Assembly (NCBI RefSeq): GCF_024345535.1
Contig: NZ_JAGQBH010000006.1
Location: forward strand, 1 to 64,000
Origin: Cyanobium sp. N.Huapi 1H5
Lineage (GTDB): Bacteria; Cyanobacteriota; Cyanobacteriia; PCC-6307; Cyanobiaceae
Reading direction: 5' to 3'
DNA length: 64,000 nt
Shown one piece after another: positions 35,322 to 44,359 of the stretch (position 1 is its first letter; the number at the start of each line of letters is the position of its first letter). The notes beneath the pieces were generated by a model. That model had not been told where the DNA came from. It did not search any database and saw only the letters and a list, made by a program, of their open reading frames with translations. A program made the translations under genes and the position numbers.

Positions 35322-36398
35322 TCAGTCCGGCAGCACAAAGCCATCCAGGCGGGTTCGGGTTCCCTGCCCTCCAATCCTGGCGGCCACCGGATCGTCGTAG
35401 GCCACCCAGGCCAGCAGCTGGCCGCCGTGGCGCTGCACATCCAGGCCCTCCGGTTTGTCGCTGCCGTGGCCGGGGCGACCGGGGCGGCCATCCCGGATCC
35501 ACAGCAGCGGCTCGGTTGTTTCCAGGGTGACGCCGTCCTCCTGGAGTGAACCCTGCGGGCCAAGGGCGTTGCGCCAGCGGTGCAGGTAGCAGGGGCCCGC
35601 CAGATCCATCGTCGGCCCGGCCAGCACCAGCACGTCGTCGCTGCCGGGGACCACGGCCAGATCCCGCACCGCCAGGCCGCACAGGGAGAGGTAGCGGCAG
35701 CGATGGGCCTCCAGGCTGAGGGTGGGGCCGTCGCCAGCGAGGCCACCCAGGCGCAGGTCGAGCACCAGGGCGATGCCCCGCAGGACCGGTCCGCGCAGCC
35801 CCACCAGCACCCGCTCGCCCCGGGCGGCGATGCCTTCAATGTCGAGTCCGTTGTCTTTGCTGGGGATCGCCAGAAACGGGGCGATCCGCCGGTCGCTCGC
35901 CAGGGCCTCGGTGAGGGCATCGCGGCCCTCGGCGGCATCAAAGGCCAGCCGCTGCCCTGCCACGGGCCGGCCCTCCCCATCCAGCCGCAGGCAGCCGAGC
36001 ACATGGGCGTTGCGGCTCTGCCTGTCGTGGAGCTTCAGGGGTCCTGCCTTGGCGTCGTACTTGCGGCGGCGCAGGGAATGGGAGCCCACCATCCAGAGGC
36101 GATCGCCATCACGGGCCAGCCCCTCGAGGTCCGATTCGCCGTCGTCCTTGCCACCGGCGAGACCGAAATCCCTGAGCTTCACGGCGCTGAGGTTGCCGTA
36201 GTGGTGATCGCCGAGGCGGTCCAACCGGTAGAGGCTGCGTCCCTCATCACCCCCCAGCCACAGCACCCGGTCGAGGGCCACCAGGGCGGAGAGGTTCTGC
36301 CGCAGCTCCTCGGCTTCCGTGTCCTTCGCGGGGGACAGCTCCAGGAGGCGCTGGTGGGTCGGGACGGCCAGGGGCAGGTCGGCGGCCGGCTCGGGCAT
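35322..36398 (-). CDS. DUF3616 family protein
   Basis: A 358-residue protein with repeated beta-propeller-like strands. SDLEGLARDGDRLWMVGSHS, SKDNGLDIEGIAARGERVL and GSDKPEGLDVQRHGGQLL show the recurring 'D-x-E-G-(L/I)' motif of the DUF3616 family. Function unknown; other members are often exported, but this one has no signal peptide from the chosen start at 36398. The frame is open upstream, but that segment is low-complexity. Same strand as the neighbouring glycosidase (about 70 bp away). Confidence 0.8.
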   Translation of the reverse strand: MPEPAADLPLAVPTHQRLLELSPAKDTEAEELRQNLSALVALDRVLWLGGDEGRSLYRLDRLGDHHYGNLSAVKLRDFGLAGGKDDGESDLEGLARDGDRLWMVGSHSLRRRKYDAKAGPLKLHDRQSRNAHVLGCLRLDGEGRPVAGQRLAFDAAEGRDALTEALASDRRIAPFLAIPSKDNGLDIEGIAARGERVLVGLRGPVLRGIALVLDLRLGGLAGDGPTLSLEAHRCRYLSLCGLAVRDLAVVPGSDDVLVLAGPTMDLAGPCYLHRWRNALGPQGSLQEDGVTLETTEPLLWIRDGRPGRPGHGSDKPEGLDVQRHGGQLLAWVAYDDPVAARIGGQGTRTRLDGFVLPD

Positions 36399-36470
36399 GG
36401 GGGAAAGGCGGGAGCTTCTTTCCTTGGTAGTGGGGCATTGGGGGGTGTCAACGTCAGCTCCCGGCATTCG

Positions 36471-37706
36471 CTAGGGAGGCGGTGGCGGCAGGGGCGGCGC
36501 TGAAGCTCCGCGGGCCCCGGCGCCCCCCAGCGCCTGACGACGGGGGCCCAGCATCTGCGCCAGCCCAGCGATGCGCTCGGCGGGCGGCTCGGGGCCCAGG
36601 CTCCACAGGCTCTCGAAGTAGAAGAAGGCCACCCCCAGGCCCCGGGCCCGGTTGGCGGCCAGCTTCTGGGCCATCAGCGCCAGGGGGGTGGGGCGGTTGC
36701 GCTGGCCGCTCATCACGGCGATGGCGGTGGGAATGCGCTGGCGGGCCTCCTGCACCTCTGGCCGGATGAGGTGGGGCCAGTAGCTCTCGAGATCGGGCCG
36801 GTAGATCTGCACCAGCAGCTCATCGGCGATGCCGCGCCGCACCCATTCGCGCCAGTCCTGCAGCTGCAGCTTGTAGGCGAAGTCGTAGTAGTTGGGGGAG
36901 ATCGAGATCAGGGCGCCCGGGCGAGCGGCCCGCACCGCCCGGGCCAGCTGGTCGAGGAAGGCGGTGATCCGGTCGGCGCGCCACTTCACCCAGGCCGGAT
37001 CCTCGGGGTTGGCCGGTGGATCCTTGCCGGTGTCCTTGCGGTAGAGCGCCCTGGTGAAGGGGTCGTAGCCGAACTCCCGCGGCAGGCTCATGTGGTCGTC
37101 GAACTGGATGCCATCGGCGCCCCAGTCGTTCACCACCTCCAGCACCAGGTCGGTGATCAGCTGCTGCACCTCCGGCCGGAAGGGATTGAGCCACACCACC
37201 CGGCCGGCGGCACTGGTGGAGGTGAGCCCCCCGTCGCGGGTCTGGGTGAGCCAGCTGCGGTGCCGCTGCGCCAGCGGCGACTCCGGTGGCGCCATGAAGC
37301 CGAACTCGAACCAGGGGATCACCTTGAGCCCGCGGTTGCGGCCGGCGCTGATCAGCTCCGCCAGGATGTCCTGGCCCTGCAGGCCGCGGAAGGTGAAGTC
37401 CTGCAGCTGGCGGGCCTCGCTCACCCGGCTGGGGTAGTAGGCGAAGCCGCCGTTCCAGACCACCGGATAGAGCCGGTTGAAGCCCAGCTCCGCCAGCTGA
37501 TCCACGGCGGCCTGCATCCGGCCGCGGTCCCGCAGCACGGGCATGTCGTTGGCGGTGAGCCACACCCCGCGCAGTTCTTCGGGCTGGTCCTGAGCTTTCG
37601 CCGCTGGCGACAGCAGCGGCAGGCACGCCAAGACCCCAGCCAACAGAACCCCGCAGAGGACCAGGGCGATCCCGCGGAGGGGGCCGCGTCGGTTCAAACC
37701 GGCCAT
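36471..37706 (-). CDS. Glycoside hydrolase-like (GHL10/DUF187) exported protein
   Basis: A 411-residue exported protein. The signal peptide is ALVLCGVLLAGVLACLPLL with cleavage near SPAAKAQ. The GHL10 (formerly DUF187) TIM-barrel follows: ELRGVWLTANDMPVL, FNRLYPVVWNGGFAYYPS, LKVIPWFEFGFMAP, RVVWLNPFRPEVQ, and GADGIQFDDHMSLP with the likely catalytic acid residues. It ends in a Pro-rich tail. Substrate unknown. The ATG at 37706 gives a well-placed signal peptide; the earlier ATG at 37826 would bury it and lies at the divergent GST start. Confidence 0.85.
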   Translation of the reverse strand: MAGLNRRGPLRGIALVLCGVLLAGVLACLPLLSPAAKAQDQPEELRGVWLTANDMPVLRDRGRMQAAVDQLAELGFNRLYPVVWNGGFAYYPSRVSEARQLQDFTFRGLQGQDILAELISAGRNRGLKVIPWFEFGFMAPPESPLAQRHRSWLTQTRDGGLTSTSAAGRVVWLNPFRPEVQQLITDLVLEVVNDWGADGIQFDDHMSLPREFGYDPFTRALYRKDTGKDPPANPEDPAWVKWRADRITAFLDQLARAVRAARPGALISISPNYYDFAYKLQLQDWREWVRRGIADELLVQIYRPDLESYWPHLIRPEVQEARQRIPTAIAVMSGQRNRPTPLALMAQKLAANRARGLGVAFFYFESLWSLGPEPPAERIAGLAQMLGPRRQALGGAGARGASAPPLPPPPP

Positions 37707-37824
37707 GGCATCCAGGGATCGGCGCTGCTGATCCCTCCACCATGGGGGCGATTCCCCGCCGTAGCGCCCAGGGGCCGCCGGGTGAACAGGTGGCGCAGGA
37801 GGCCCGTTAGGGTCCACTGGCGTC

Positions 37825-38856
37825 ATGGCGACCGTGATGGGCCTGCTGGTGGACGGGGTCTGGAGGGATCAGTGGTACGACACAGGCAGCAGCGCCGGCC
37901 GCTTCGAGCGCTCGCGGGCGGCCTTCCGCCACTGGATCACCCCGGATGGATCGGCCGGTCCGACCGGGGAGTCCGGCTTTGCCGCCGAAGCCGGCCGCTA
38001 CCACCTCTATGTGTCACTGGCCTGCCCCTGGGCCCACCGCACCCTGATCCTGCGCGCCCTCAAGGGGCTGGAGGAGCTGATCCCGCTCTCCGTGGTGCAC
38101 TGGCTCATGGGCGAGCGGGGCTGGACGTTCCAGGCGGCGGAGGGGGTGGTGCAGGATCCGAATGAGGGCGCCGAAGCCCTGCACCAGCTGTACACCGTGG
38201 CCGATCCCCACTACAGCGGCCGGGTCACCGTGCCGGTGCTGTGGGACAAGAAACGGCGCACGATCGTCAGCAATGAATCCTCCGAGATCCTGCGGATGTT
38301 CAACAGCGCCTTCGATCACCTGGGTGCCCGCGAAGGAGACGTCTATCCAGCGGCGCTGCGCGAGGAGATCGACCGCCTCAATGAGCGGATCTACACGACC
38401 GTCAACAACGGGGTGTACCGCTGTGGTTTCGCCACCACCCAGGAGGCCTACGAGGAGGCTCTGGGTCCCCTGTTCGCCACGCTCGACTGGCTGGAGGGAC
38501 ACCTGGCCGGCCGGCGCTATCTGCTGGGTTCGGCGATCACCGAAGCGGACTGGCGCCTGTTCACCACCCTGCTGCGCTTTGATCCGGTTTATGTGGGGCA
38601 CTTCAAGTGCAACCTGAAACGGCTGGTGGACTACCCCCACCTGTTCGCCTACACCCGCGATCTCTACCAGGTGCCGGGGGTGGCGGAGACGGTGAACATG
38701 GCGCACATCAAGCGCCATTATTACCAGAGCCACACCATGATCAACCCCACGGGTGTGGTGCCGGTGGGTCCGGCGATCGACTATCTCCTTCCCCATGGCC
38801 GGGAGCTTGTGGGAGCGGCGGCGGATCCAGGGGATCGGTCACATCGAAGCAACTGA
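37825..38856 (+). CDS. Glutathionyl-hydroquinone reductase (YqjG/ECM4-type GST)
   Basis: A 343-residue xi/omega-class glutathione transferase that reduces glutathionyl-hydroquinones. The nucleophilic Cys motif is SLACPWAHRTLILRAL; further family marks are VPVLWDKKRRTIVSNESSEI and the C-terminal YVGHFKCNLKRL with YPHLFAYTRDLYQ and HYYQSH. Start ATG at 37825. The last 116 bp overlap the 3' end of the convergent potassium-channel gene, so the 30-odd terminal residues here (beyond NPTGVVPVGPAID) may be read-through of an older, earlier stop. Confidence 0.9.
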   Translation: MATVMGLLVDGVWRDQWYDTGSSAGRFERSRAAFRHWITPDGSAGPTGESGFAAEAGRYHLYVSLACPWAHRTLILRALKGLEELIPLSVVHWLMGERGWTFQAAEGVVQDPNEGAEALHQLYTVADPHYSGRVTVPVLWDKKRRTIVSNESSEILRMFNSAFDHLGAREGDVYPAALREEIDRLNERIYTTVNNGVYRCGFATTQEAYEEALGPLFATLDWLEGHLAGRRYLLGSAITEADWRLFTTLLRFDPVYVGHFKCNLKRLVDYPHLFAYTRDLYQVPGVAETVNMAHIKRHYYQSHTMINPTGVVPVGPAIDYLLPHGRELVGAAADPGDRSHRSN

Positions 38857-39724
38857 AATCGAGGAACACACTGTCGGGGCCGTCGATCTGCACCATGTCG
38901 CGGAACTGCTCCCCCAGCCGCAGGTCGGCCGCCCCGTAGCTGCAACGAAAGTGCACCGGTGCCAGCAGGATTTCGTCGAGTCCCTGGAAGGCCACGAGAA
39001 TTTCAGCCTGGCGCCGCTCCAGCTCCTCCTGGCTGAGGCCGAACAGGGGGCTGTGCTGGTCGACGCGGTGCATCACGGTCCACATCAGCTGGAAGCTGAT
39101 CGACTGATCACGCACCAGCGGCAGGGACACGAGGCGGCGCATCCGACGGCCGCCGCTCTCCTCGTTCATGGCCAGGGAGGCCCGGATCCGCCCATCCACC
39201 AGGCTGTTCTGGCGCACGTTGGCCACCCGGAAGGTGAGGGTGGGGTGCCCCTGCCAGGGTTCGATCGTGGCCACGCGGCTGAAGCGCAGGCGGGCCCGGC
39301 TGCGGGAGAAGCGGGCAAAGGCCAGGCCGGTGGTGACGGCGATGAACAGAAGCCCGAAGAAGGCCTCCACCGTGACCACCAGATTCACCCAGAGGCTGCT
39401 GGGATGGAGCACGCCGTAACCGATCGAGCCCAGGGTCTGGACGCTGAAGAAGAAGGCATCCAGAACGGAAAGGCGCTGGCCATCGGGGGCCCCGCCGATG
39501 CCATCGAGATCCAGCGCATAGAGCAACGTGAAGGCAAGATTCAGCAGCAGATAGCTGGCGGCGATGCTGAGCAGAAAGCCCGGCCAGGGAATGGCCAGCA
39601 TGAAGCGATAGGGCTCCCGCCAGTGGCGGTGCCAGCCCCGCCGTTCCTCCGCATGGACCATCCCGCCCCGGTGGCTCAGCCGCACCGTCCGGATCGGCTG
39701 GCGACGCTCGACCGATGGGCCCAT
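38741..39724 (-). CDS. Inward-rectifier (Kir/KirBac-type) potassium channel
   Basis: A 327-residue channel: slide-helix region then first membrane helix (WPGFLLSIAASYLLLNLAF), pore loop with selectivity filter TLGSIGYG (SIGYG instead of the common TIGYG), second helix (VVTVEAFFGLLFIAVTTGLA) and a cytoplasmic immunoglobulin-like domain (FSRVATIEPWQGHPTLTFRV, LVDGRIRASLAMNEES). This matches prokaryotic Kir channels. The C-terminal ~38 residues overlap the GST gene on the other strand and look Pro/Asp-rich and non-conserved. Confidence 0.88.
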   Translation of the reverse strand: MGPSVERRQPIRTVRLSHRGGMVHAEERRGWHRHWREPYRFMLAIPWPGFLLSIAASYLLLNLAFTLLYALDLDGIGGAPDGQRLSVLDAFFFSVQTLGSIGYGVLHPSSLWVNLVVTVEAFFGLLFIAVTTGLAFARFSRSRARLRFSRVATIEPWQGHPTLTFRVANVRQNSLVDGRIRASLAMNEESGGRRMRRLVSLPLVRDQSISFQLMWTVMHRVDQHSPLFGLSQEELERRQAEILVAFQGLDEILLAPVHFRCSYGAADLRLGEQFRDMVQIDGPDSVFLDFSCFDVTDPLDPPPLPQAPGHGEGDSRSPDPPAPHPWG

Positions 39725-39874
39725 CCCAATCCAGTGGTGGCAGAAACCATCGTGACAGCGAACGGTGCCCGGGGACTGCCACCTTGCACACCAATAAGAA
39801 ATGTAGGACCGCCTCCTGGGCGCTCTGAGGTGCCATTGAGACTGGGCCCCAGATGGTGGCCTCAGACAACCCGA

Positions 39875-41014
39875 ATGGCAGATTCCGAACGGGGCAGAAC
39901 ATTCAACAATATCGTCTCAGGCATCGCCGCCATCGCCGGCACCATTGGCTTGATTGTCGCCACCATCACCTCCAACGAAGTCAACAAGCTGTCGCAGCAA
40001 TCTCGGACGGCGGGACTGGTGGGTGATCTCACTGATAAACTCACATCAAAGCAACTGGGCAGAGACATCTCCCTGCTGGCCATCGAGCACATGCTCAACA
40101 CGGAGCCTGGGAAAGATAAGGCCCCCCGCGAAAAATTACTGCTCGCACGCATCTCGATTCTGCTGATCGAGGGGTCATCCGGAGAAGAGTCGATCCAGGC
40201 ACAAACCAACAACTCACGCCTTGCGTCCGCCACCCAGACCCAGTTCAACCATGGCGTCGACCAGGCGGCGAGGGTGCTGAATCGCCTGGTTGAGAGTTCC
40301 GGCGAGGACTGCAACGACTATTACCAAGAACAGGTCTTCAGCCTCAATCTGAAGCTTGGTGGCAAGGACCTGACGCCGGTCGCTGACATCGAAGCCGATT
40401 GCGGGGAAGCCGGGGCGCTGGCGATTGAAGCGTTGCGCAAACAGGTGGAAGGCAAAGACAGGAATGGCGATCAGTCGGTCAGTGTCTCCCAGCTGGCCCA
40501 GGACCCGATCGTCGATCCCAGGCTGGTGGCGGGCTCCCTGGCCCAGGCCAGGGTGGTCAACCAGCTCAATGCCGTCAGGCTTGAAACGGCTCGGGCCAAA
40601 AGTGCCTACACCGAACCAAGCCTGGCCGTCGTCACCGTCCATCTGGACAATCCGTCCATCGCCGAGCAACTGAAACCCATCCTGGTCCAGCTCTCCGCCA
40701 AGCGCTGGTACATCGTCTCCGGCGTGCGCGTCGTGGAACCGTCATCGAGCAGCTGCGGGCCGTACAACTCCGTTCGCTTCTTCCACAAGGCCGACAACGA
40801 GCTGGCCGGGAAGCTGATCGACCAGATCAACGCCCTCAAGACAACGTCGCCATCGGTCCGCGCCCTTCTTGCCGGAACCGGCAATACAAAACCCGGCATC
40901 TCTCCCATCGACCTGAGCACATGGAGGTACGCACGCTCCGTCCCCCAGGGCACCGTGGAACTCTGGCTGGCCTCCAAAGGCACCCGCTGTCAGTCGGCCG
41001 TGGCCGGTGCGTGA
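39875..41014 (+). CDS. Hypothetical membrane-anchored protein
   Basis: A 379-residue protein with one hydrophobic segment near the start (VSGIAAIAGTIGLIVATI, residues about 13-30) and a large polar domain after it. The N-terminal half is visibly poorer in GC and in favoured codons than the flanking genes. Visible elements are a helical stretch (SQQSRTAGLVGDLTDKLTSK), an EF-hand-like KDRNGDQSVSVSQLAQD, and a beta-rich C-terminus (AVVTVHLDNPSIAEQL, RWYIVSGVRVVEP). No family recognised. The codon shift suggests horizontal acquisition. Confidence 0.65.
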   Translation: MADSERGRTFNNIVSGIAAIAGTIGLIVATITSNEVNKLSQQSRTAGLVGDLTDKLTSKQLGRDISLLAIEHMLNTEPGKDKAPREKLLLARISILLIEGSSGEESIQAQTNNSRLASATQTQFNHGVDQAARVLNRLVESSGEDCNDYYQEQVFSLNLKLGGKDLTPVADIEADCGEAGALAIEALRKQVEGKDRNGDQSVSVSQLAQDPIVDPRLVAGSLAQARVVNQLNAVRLETARAKSAYTEPSLAVVTVHLDNPSIAEQLKPILVQLSAKRWYIVSGVRVVEPSSSSCGPYNSVRFFHKADNELAGKLIDQINALKTTSPSVRALLAGTGNTKPGISPIDLSTWRYARSVPQGTVELWLASKGTRCQSAVAGA

Positions 41015-41031
41015 CCGGGTCAGAGTGAGGG

Positions 41032-41703
41032 GTGCCCAGCCGTCCCGCACCCTTGGACCGCCCCCTGCTGCTGAGCGCCACCGGGCTCGAACGGCGGCTG
41101 GGGGATCGGCTGCTCTGGAGTCGGCTGGATCTCGCCCTGGCCGGTGGTGATCGCCTGGGGCTGGTGGCGCCCTCGGGGGCAGGGAAAACCCTGCTGCTGC
41201 GCGCCCTGGCCCTGCTCGACCCTCCCCAGGCGGGAACGTTCCACCTGCTGGGACGCTCTCCGGCGGCCTGGGGTCTGCCGCGCTGGCGGGCCATGGTGCT
41301 GTATCTGGCCCAGCGGCCCGTCGCCGGTGGGGGAACCGTGGCGGCAAACCTTCGCGCGCCCTGGCGGTTCCGGGAGCGGCGCGGGCAGGGCAGCTGGAGC
41401 CACGGGCGAATCACCGGCTGGCTGGCGGCCCTGGGGCGCGATGCCTCGTTCCTGGATTACGACGCCGAGCGGCTGTCCGGCGGTGAGCTGCAGTTGCTGG
41501 CCCTGCTGCGGGGCCTGCAGTTCGATCCCACCGTGCTGCTGCTGGATGAACCCACCGCCTCCCTCGACGCAGCCACCACCGCCGCCGTGGAGGCCCTGCT
41601 GACCGACTGGCTCGCCGCCGGTGCGCGTGCCTGCGTGCTCATCAGTCATGACGGCGAGCAGATCGAGCGTTTCGCCACCCGCACCCTGGAGCTGCAGCGA
41701 TGA
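41032..41703 (+). CDS. fetA: ABC transporter ATP-binding protein, FetA-like
   Basis: A 223-residue ABC ATPase. Walker A is VAPSGAGKTLLL, the Q-loop is VLYLAQRPV, the signature is RLSGGELQLLALL, Walker B is VLLLDEPTASLD and the H-loop is VLISHDGEQ. It overlaps the UPF0014 permease gene by four bases (ATGA), the arrangement of E. coli fetAB, an iron exporter that helps resist oxidative stress. Start is taken as GTG at 41032. The Walker A has a Pro-Ser in place of the more usual Gly-Pro/Ser-Gly context. Confidence 0.85.
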   Translation: MPSRPAPLDRPLLLSATGLERRLGDRLLWSRLDLALAGGDRLGLVAPSGAGKTLLLRALALLDPPQAGTFHLLGRSPAAWGLPRWRAMVLYLAQRPVAGGGTVAANLRAPWRFRERRGQGSWSHGRITGWLAALGRDASFLDYDAERLSGGELQLLALLRGLQFDPTVLLLDEPTASLDAATTAAVEALLTDWLAAGARACVLISHDGEQIERFATRTLELQR

Positions 41704-42533
41704 CCCCCTCGAGCGCCGGCGCCCTGACGATCAGTGATGGCCGCCTGGCCCTGTCCGGCCTGTTGATCCTGGTGAACGTGGGGCTGTCGGCGGCGCTGCG
41801 CCTGGGCCTGGGCCGCAGCCTGCTGGTGGCCTCCATCCGGATGGTGGTGCAACTGCTGCTGGTGGGGTTCGTGCTCGAGTGGCTGTTCCAGCAGGACCAG
41901 TCGCCCCTGATCCTGCTGGTGGGGGCGGCCATGGCGATGATCGCCGGTGTGTCCGCCGTCCAGCGCACCCGGCACCGCTTTGCCGGCATCTACCTCAACA
42001 GCCTGCTGTCGGTGATGGCCTCCTCGGCGCTGGTCACGGGCTTGGCGGTGACGGGGCTGATCCGGCCCCAGCCCTGGTACAACCCCCAGTATCTGATCCC
42101 CCTGCTGGGGATGGTGCTGGGCAACACGCTCAACGGCATCTCCCTGGGACTCGATCGCTTCATGGACGGCCTGCGCATCGGTCGCGATCAGGTCGAAACG
42201 GATCTGGCCCTCGGGGCGACCCGCTGGGAGGCCTGCCAGACGGTGGTACGCGAGGCGATCCGCGTGGCGATGATCCCGACGATCAACTCGATGATGGTGA
42301 TGGGCCTGGTGAGCCTGCCCGGGATGATGACCGGCCAGATCCTCCAGGGGGCGGCACCGGCGGCGGCGGTTCGCTACCAGATCGTGATCCTGTTCATGAT
42401 CGCGTCGGCCACGGCCCTGGGGGTGTTCGGCGTCGTGGGCCTGGCCTACGCACGGCTCACCAGCGCCGACCATCAGCTGCGGCTCGATCGCCTGGTGCGG
42501 GCCGGCGAGGCGGCCGATGGCGAGGCTGCGTAG
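41700..42533 (+). CDS. fetB: UPF0014-family permease, FetB-like iron exporter
   Basis: A 277-residue inner-membrane permease with about seven hydrophobic helices. Typical UPF0014 elements: RMVVQLLLVGFVLEWLF, LLGMVLGNTLNGISLGLDRF, ALGATRWEACQTVVREAIR (the EAA-like coupling loop), and INSMMVMGLVSLPGMMTGQ with ILQGAAPAAAVRYQIVI. Translationally coupled to fetA. The pair probably exports a metal cation, iron being the best guess from the E. coli homologue. Confidence 0.9.
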   Translation: MTPSSAGALTISDGRLALSGLLILVNVGLSAALRLGLGRSLLVASIRMVVQLLLVGFVLEWLFQQDQSPLILLVGAAMAMIAGVSAVQRTRHRFAGIYLNSLLSVMASSALVTGLAVTGLIRPQPWYNPQYLIPLLGMVLGNTLNGISLGLDRFMDGLRIGRDQVETDLALGATRWEACQTVVREAIRVAMIPTINSMMVMGLVSLPGMMTGQILQGAAPAAAVRYQIVILFMIASATALGVFGVVGLAYARLTSADHQLRLDRLVRAGEAADGEAA

Positions 42534-42557
42534 AGTCAAACCAGCAATTGATCAGAC

Positions 42558-42737
42558 TTGAAACAGCTCGTCGGGCCACTGCGCAGGGCATCCATCTATG
42601 GCGTCATCAGCTATCTGGGTCTTGTTCTGATCAACAACTCGGAGCTGAACCTTCCCAACATGTGGATCGCCTATCTTCCGATGTTCGTCGGTGTCTATGT
42701 GGCGACCCAATGGCTGGATAAGAAGTTTGGGGACTGA
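42558..42737 (+). CDS. Small membrane protein with TTG start, tentative
   Basis: A 59-codon frame between fetB and the P450 gene. It begins at TTG (42558), the first possible start after an in-frame stop at 42549. It contains two hydrophobic stretches (ISYLGLVLINNSELNLP and MWIAYLPMFVGVYVATQW) and ends KKFGD. There is no clear ribosome-binding site. The amphipathic, ordered composition looks protein-like, but evidence is limited. It would end 5 bp from the convergent P450 gene. Confidence 0.45.
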   Translation: MKQLVGPLRRASIYGVISYLGLVLINNSELNLPNMWIAYLPMFVGVYVATQWLDKKFGD

Positions 42738-42741
42738 CGAT

Positions 42742-44202
42742 CTAAGAACCGGCAGCGTCGGTTCGGCGACGCGGGCGCACCAGCAGGCCATCCTTCGGGG
42801 AGGGGCTGGGAATGACCAGCAGCGTCAGGTCCTGATCCGGCTCCAGGGCGAGGCTCAGCTGTTTGAGCAGCCCCACCGCCAATAGACGGATGTCCAGTTC
42901 CGCTAGCGCCTTGCCCAGGCAGACGCGCTCACCGCCTCCATAGGGCAGCAGGGTCACGGTTTCGACCTGCACCAGATGGCGCTGGGGCCGGAAGGCGGCC
43001 AGATCCTCCGGGTCCGCGCCGTGGCGATGGCTGGCGGTGAGGCTCACCTGCACGACGCGATCGGCCGGCACCAGCACACCCGCCAGGGCGATGGGCTCCC
43101 TGGTGCGGCGAAAGAACCCGCCCACCGGCGGGGTTAGGCGCATCACCTCCTTCACCACCGCATCCAGCCGCGGCGCCCGCAGGGCGTCATAGGCGTTCAC
43201 CGCGTCCCCCTCGGCGGGGGGCCAGGACAGGCCGTCGAGTTCCTCCAGCAGCCAGGCCAACGCCGGGGGATGCTGCAGCAGGGTGAGCAGCAGGCAACTG
43301 AGCGCGGAGGCGGTGGTTTCGTAGCCGGCGAACAGCAGGAGCAGCAACTGCTCCGCCACGTCATCGTCGGCCAGGGGGAGGCCGGCCTCATCCAGGCCGC
43401 CGGCCAGCAGGTCGAGGCCGCCAGCGGCAAGGGGAGCTCCGGAGGCCGAGGCGGCCTGGGCCTTGTGAAGCACGGCGCCGAGCCGCCGCAACAGGCGCTG
43501 TCGGGCCTGGCGGGCGCGGGCGAAAGGACTGCCGGGCAGGGTGAGCGGAAAGGAGAACAGGCCCCGGCACCAGATTTCGAAATCCTCGAACAGGGCATCG
43601 CGGTCGGCGCCATCAAGCCCGAGCACCGTGGTGGCGATCACGCCAAAGGCGAAGCGCCGCAACCGGGGCACCAGGGCCACGGGCGATGGCGCAGCCAGCA
43701 GCTCCTGGTTGAGGGCCTCCACCAACGCCACGATCGCCGGGCTGTAGCGCCTCAGGGCGGCGGAGGCGAACAGCTGACCCACCACCCGACGGCGCGCCTT
43801 GTGGTCGGGACCGTTGCGGTTGGCCAGGGACAGCGGCCCCAGCAGCTGCCTCACACTGTCCGGCCACCAGCCCTCGACCGCGTCACCCTGGGCGAACAGG
43901 TCGGCGATGGCCTGCCCACCGCGGATGAACACGGTGCGCTGCCCCAGCAGGCTGGTTTCGTAGACATCGCCGTAACGCTCGAAGCGTGAACCGGCAAAAT
44001 CCGGATCGCGGAAAAAGGCGAGGGTTTCGAGCACCCCGCTCACCGCTGCTGTGCTGGGAACGGGCCGAAGGGTGGCGGGGTCGGGGAGCAAGCAGCGTCG
44101 TCCGGGGGGGCTCCAGGCTGGCAGCAGGCTGATCGCGGTGCGACGCCGCTGGCGGCAAGCGCATCGGATTGCCGCCGTGGTGGCGGGTTGAGAGGGTGCC
44201 AA
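42742..44202 (-). CDS. Cytochrome P450
   Basis: A heme-thiolate monooxygenase of about 460-490 residues. The I-helix oxygen-binding motif is LLFAGYETTASAL, the K-helix ExxR is VVKEVMRLTPPVGGFF, and the heme-binding loop is LPYGGGERVCLGKALAE (Cys ligand). The CYP-like N-terminus is VLETLAFFRDPDFAGSRFER then YGDVYETSLLGQ. The true start is uncertain: no ATG occurs near the expected position, and TTG codons at 44202 or 44232 are the nearest choices. Substrate unknown; cyanobacterial CYP110/CYP120-like enzymes act on fatty acids or retinoids, but I cannot assign it. Confidence 0.85.
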   Translation of the reverse strand: MAPSQPATTAAIRCACRQRRRTAISLLPAWSPPGRRCLLPDPATLRPVPSTAAVSGVLETLAFFRDPDFAGSRFERYGDVYETSLLGQRTVFIRGGQAIADLFAQGDAVEGWWPDSVRQLLGPLSLANRNGPDHKARRRVVGQLFASAALRRYSPAIVALVEALNQELLAAPSPVALVPRLRRFAFGVIATTVLGLDGADRDALFEDFEIWCRGLFSFPLTLPGSPFARARQARQRLLRRLGAVLHKAQAASASGAPLAAGGLDLLAGGLDEAGLPLADDDVAEQLLLLLFAGYETTASALSCLLLTLLQHPPALAWLLEELDGLSWPPAEGDAVNAYDALRAPRLDAVVKEVMRLTPPVGGFFRRTREPIALAGVLVPADRVVQVSLTASHRHGADPEDLAAFRPQRHLVQVETVTLLPYGGGERVCLGKALAELDIRLLAVGLLKQLSLALEPDQDLTLLVIPSPSPKDGLLVRPRRRTDAAGS

Positions 44203-44359
44203 AGGTACCGGGAAGCCTGACGGTATCTGCAAGGAGAGTGCCCGCAAATGCGAATCGGTGTTAATGGAATGGATGGAAACGTTGATATTCACGATGCATG
44301 ATCGCTGCACTTCATTCCTCAGCACCAGGGGTCGGCCGTACGGTTGAGTAGCCCATCCC

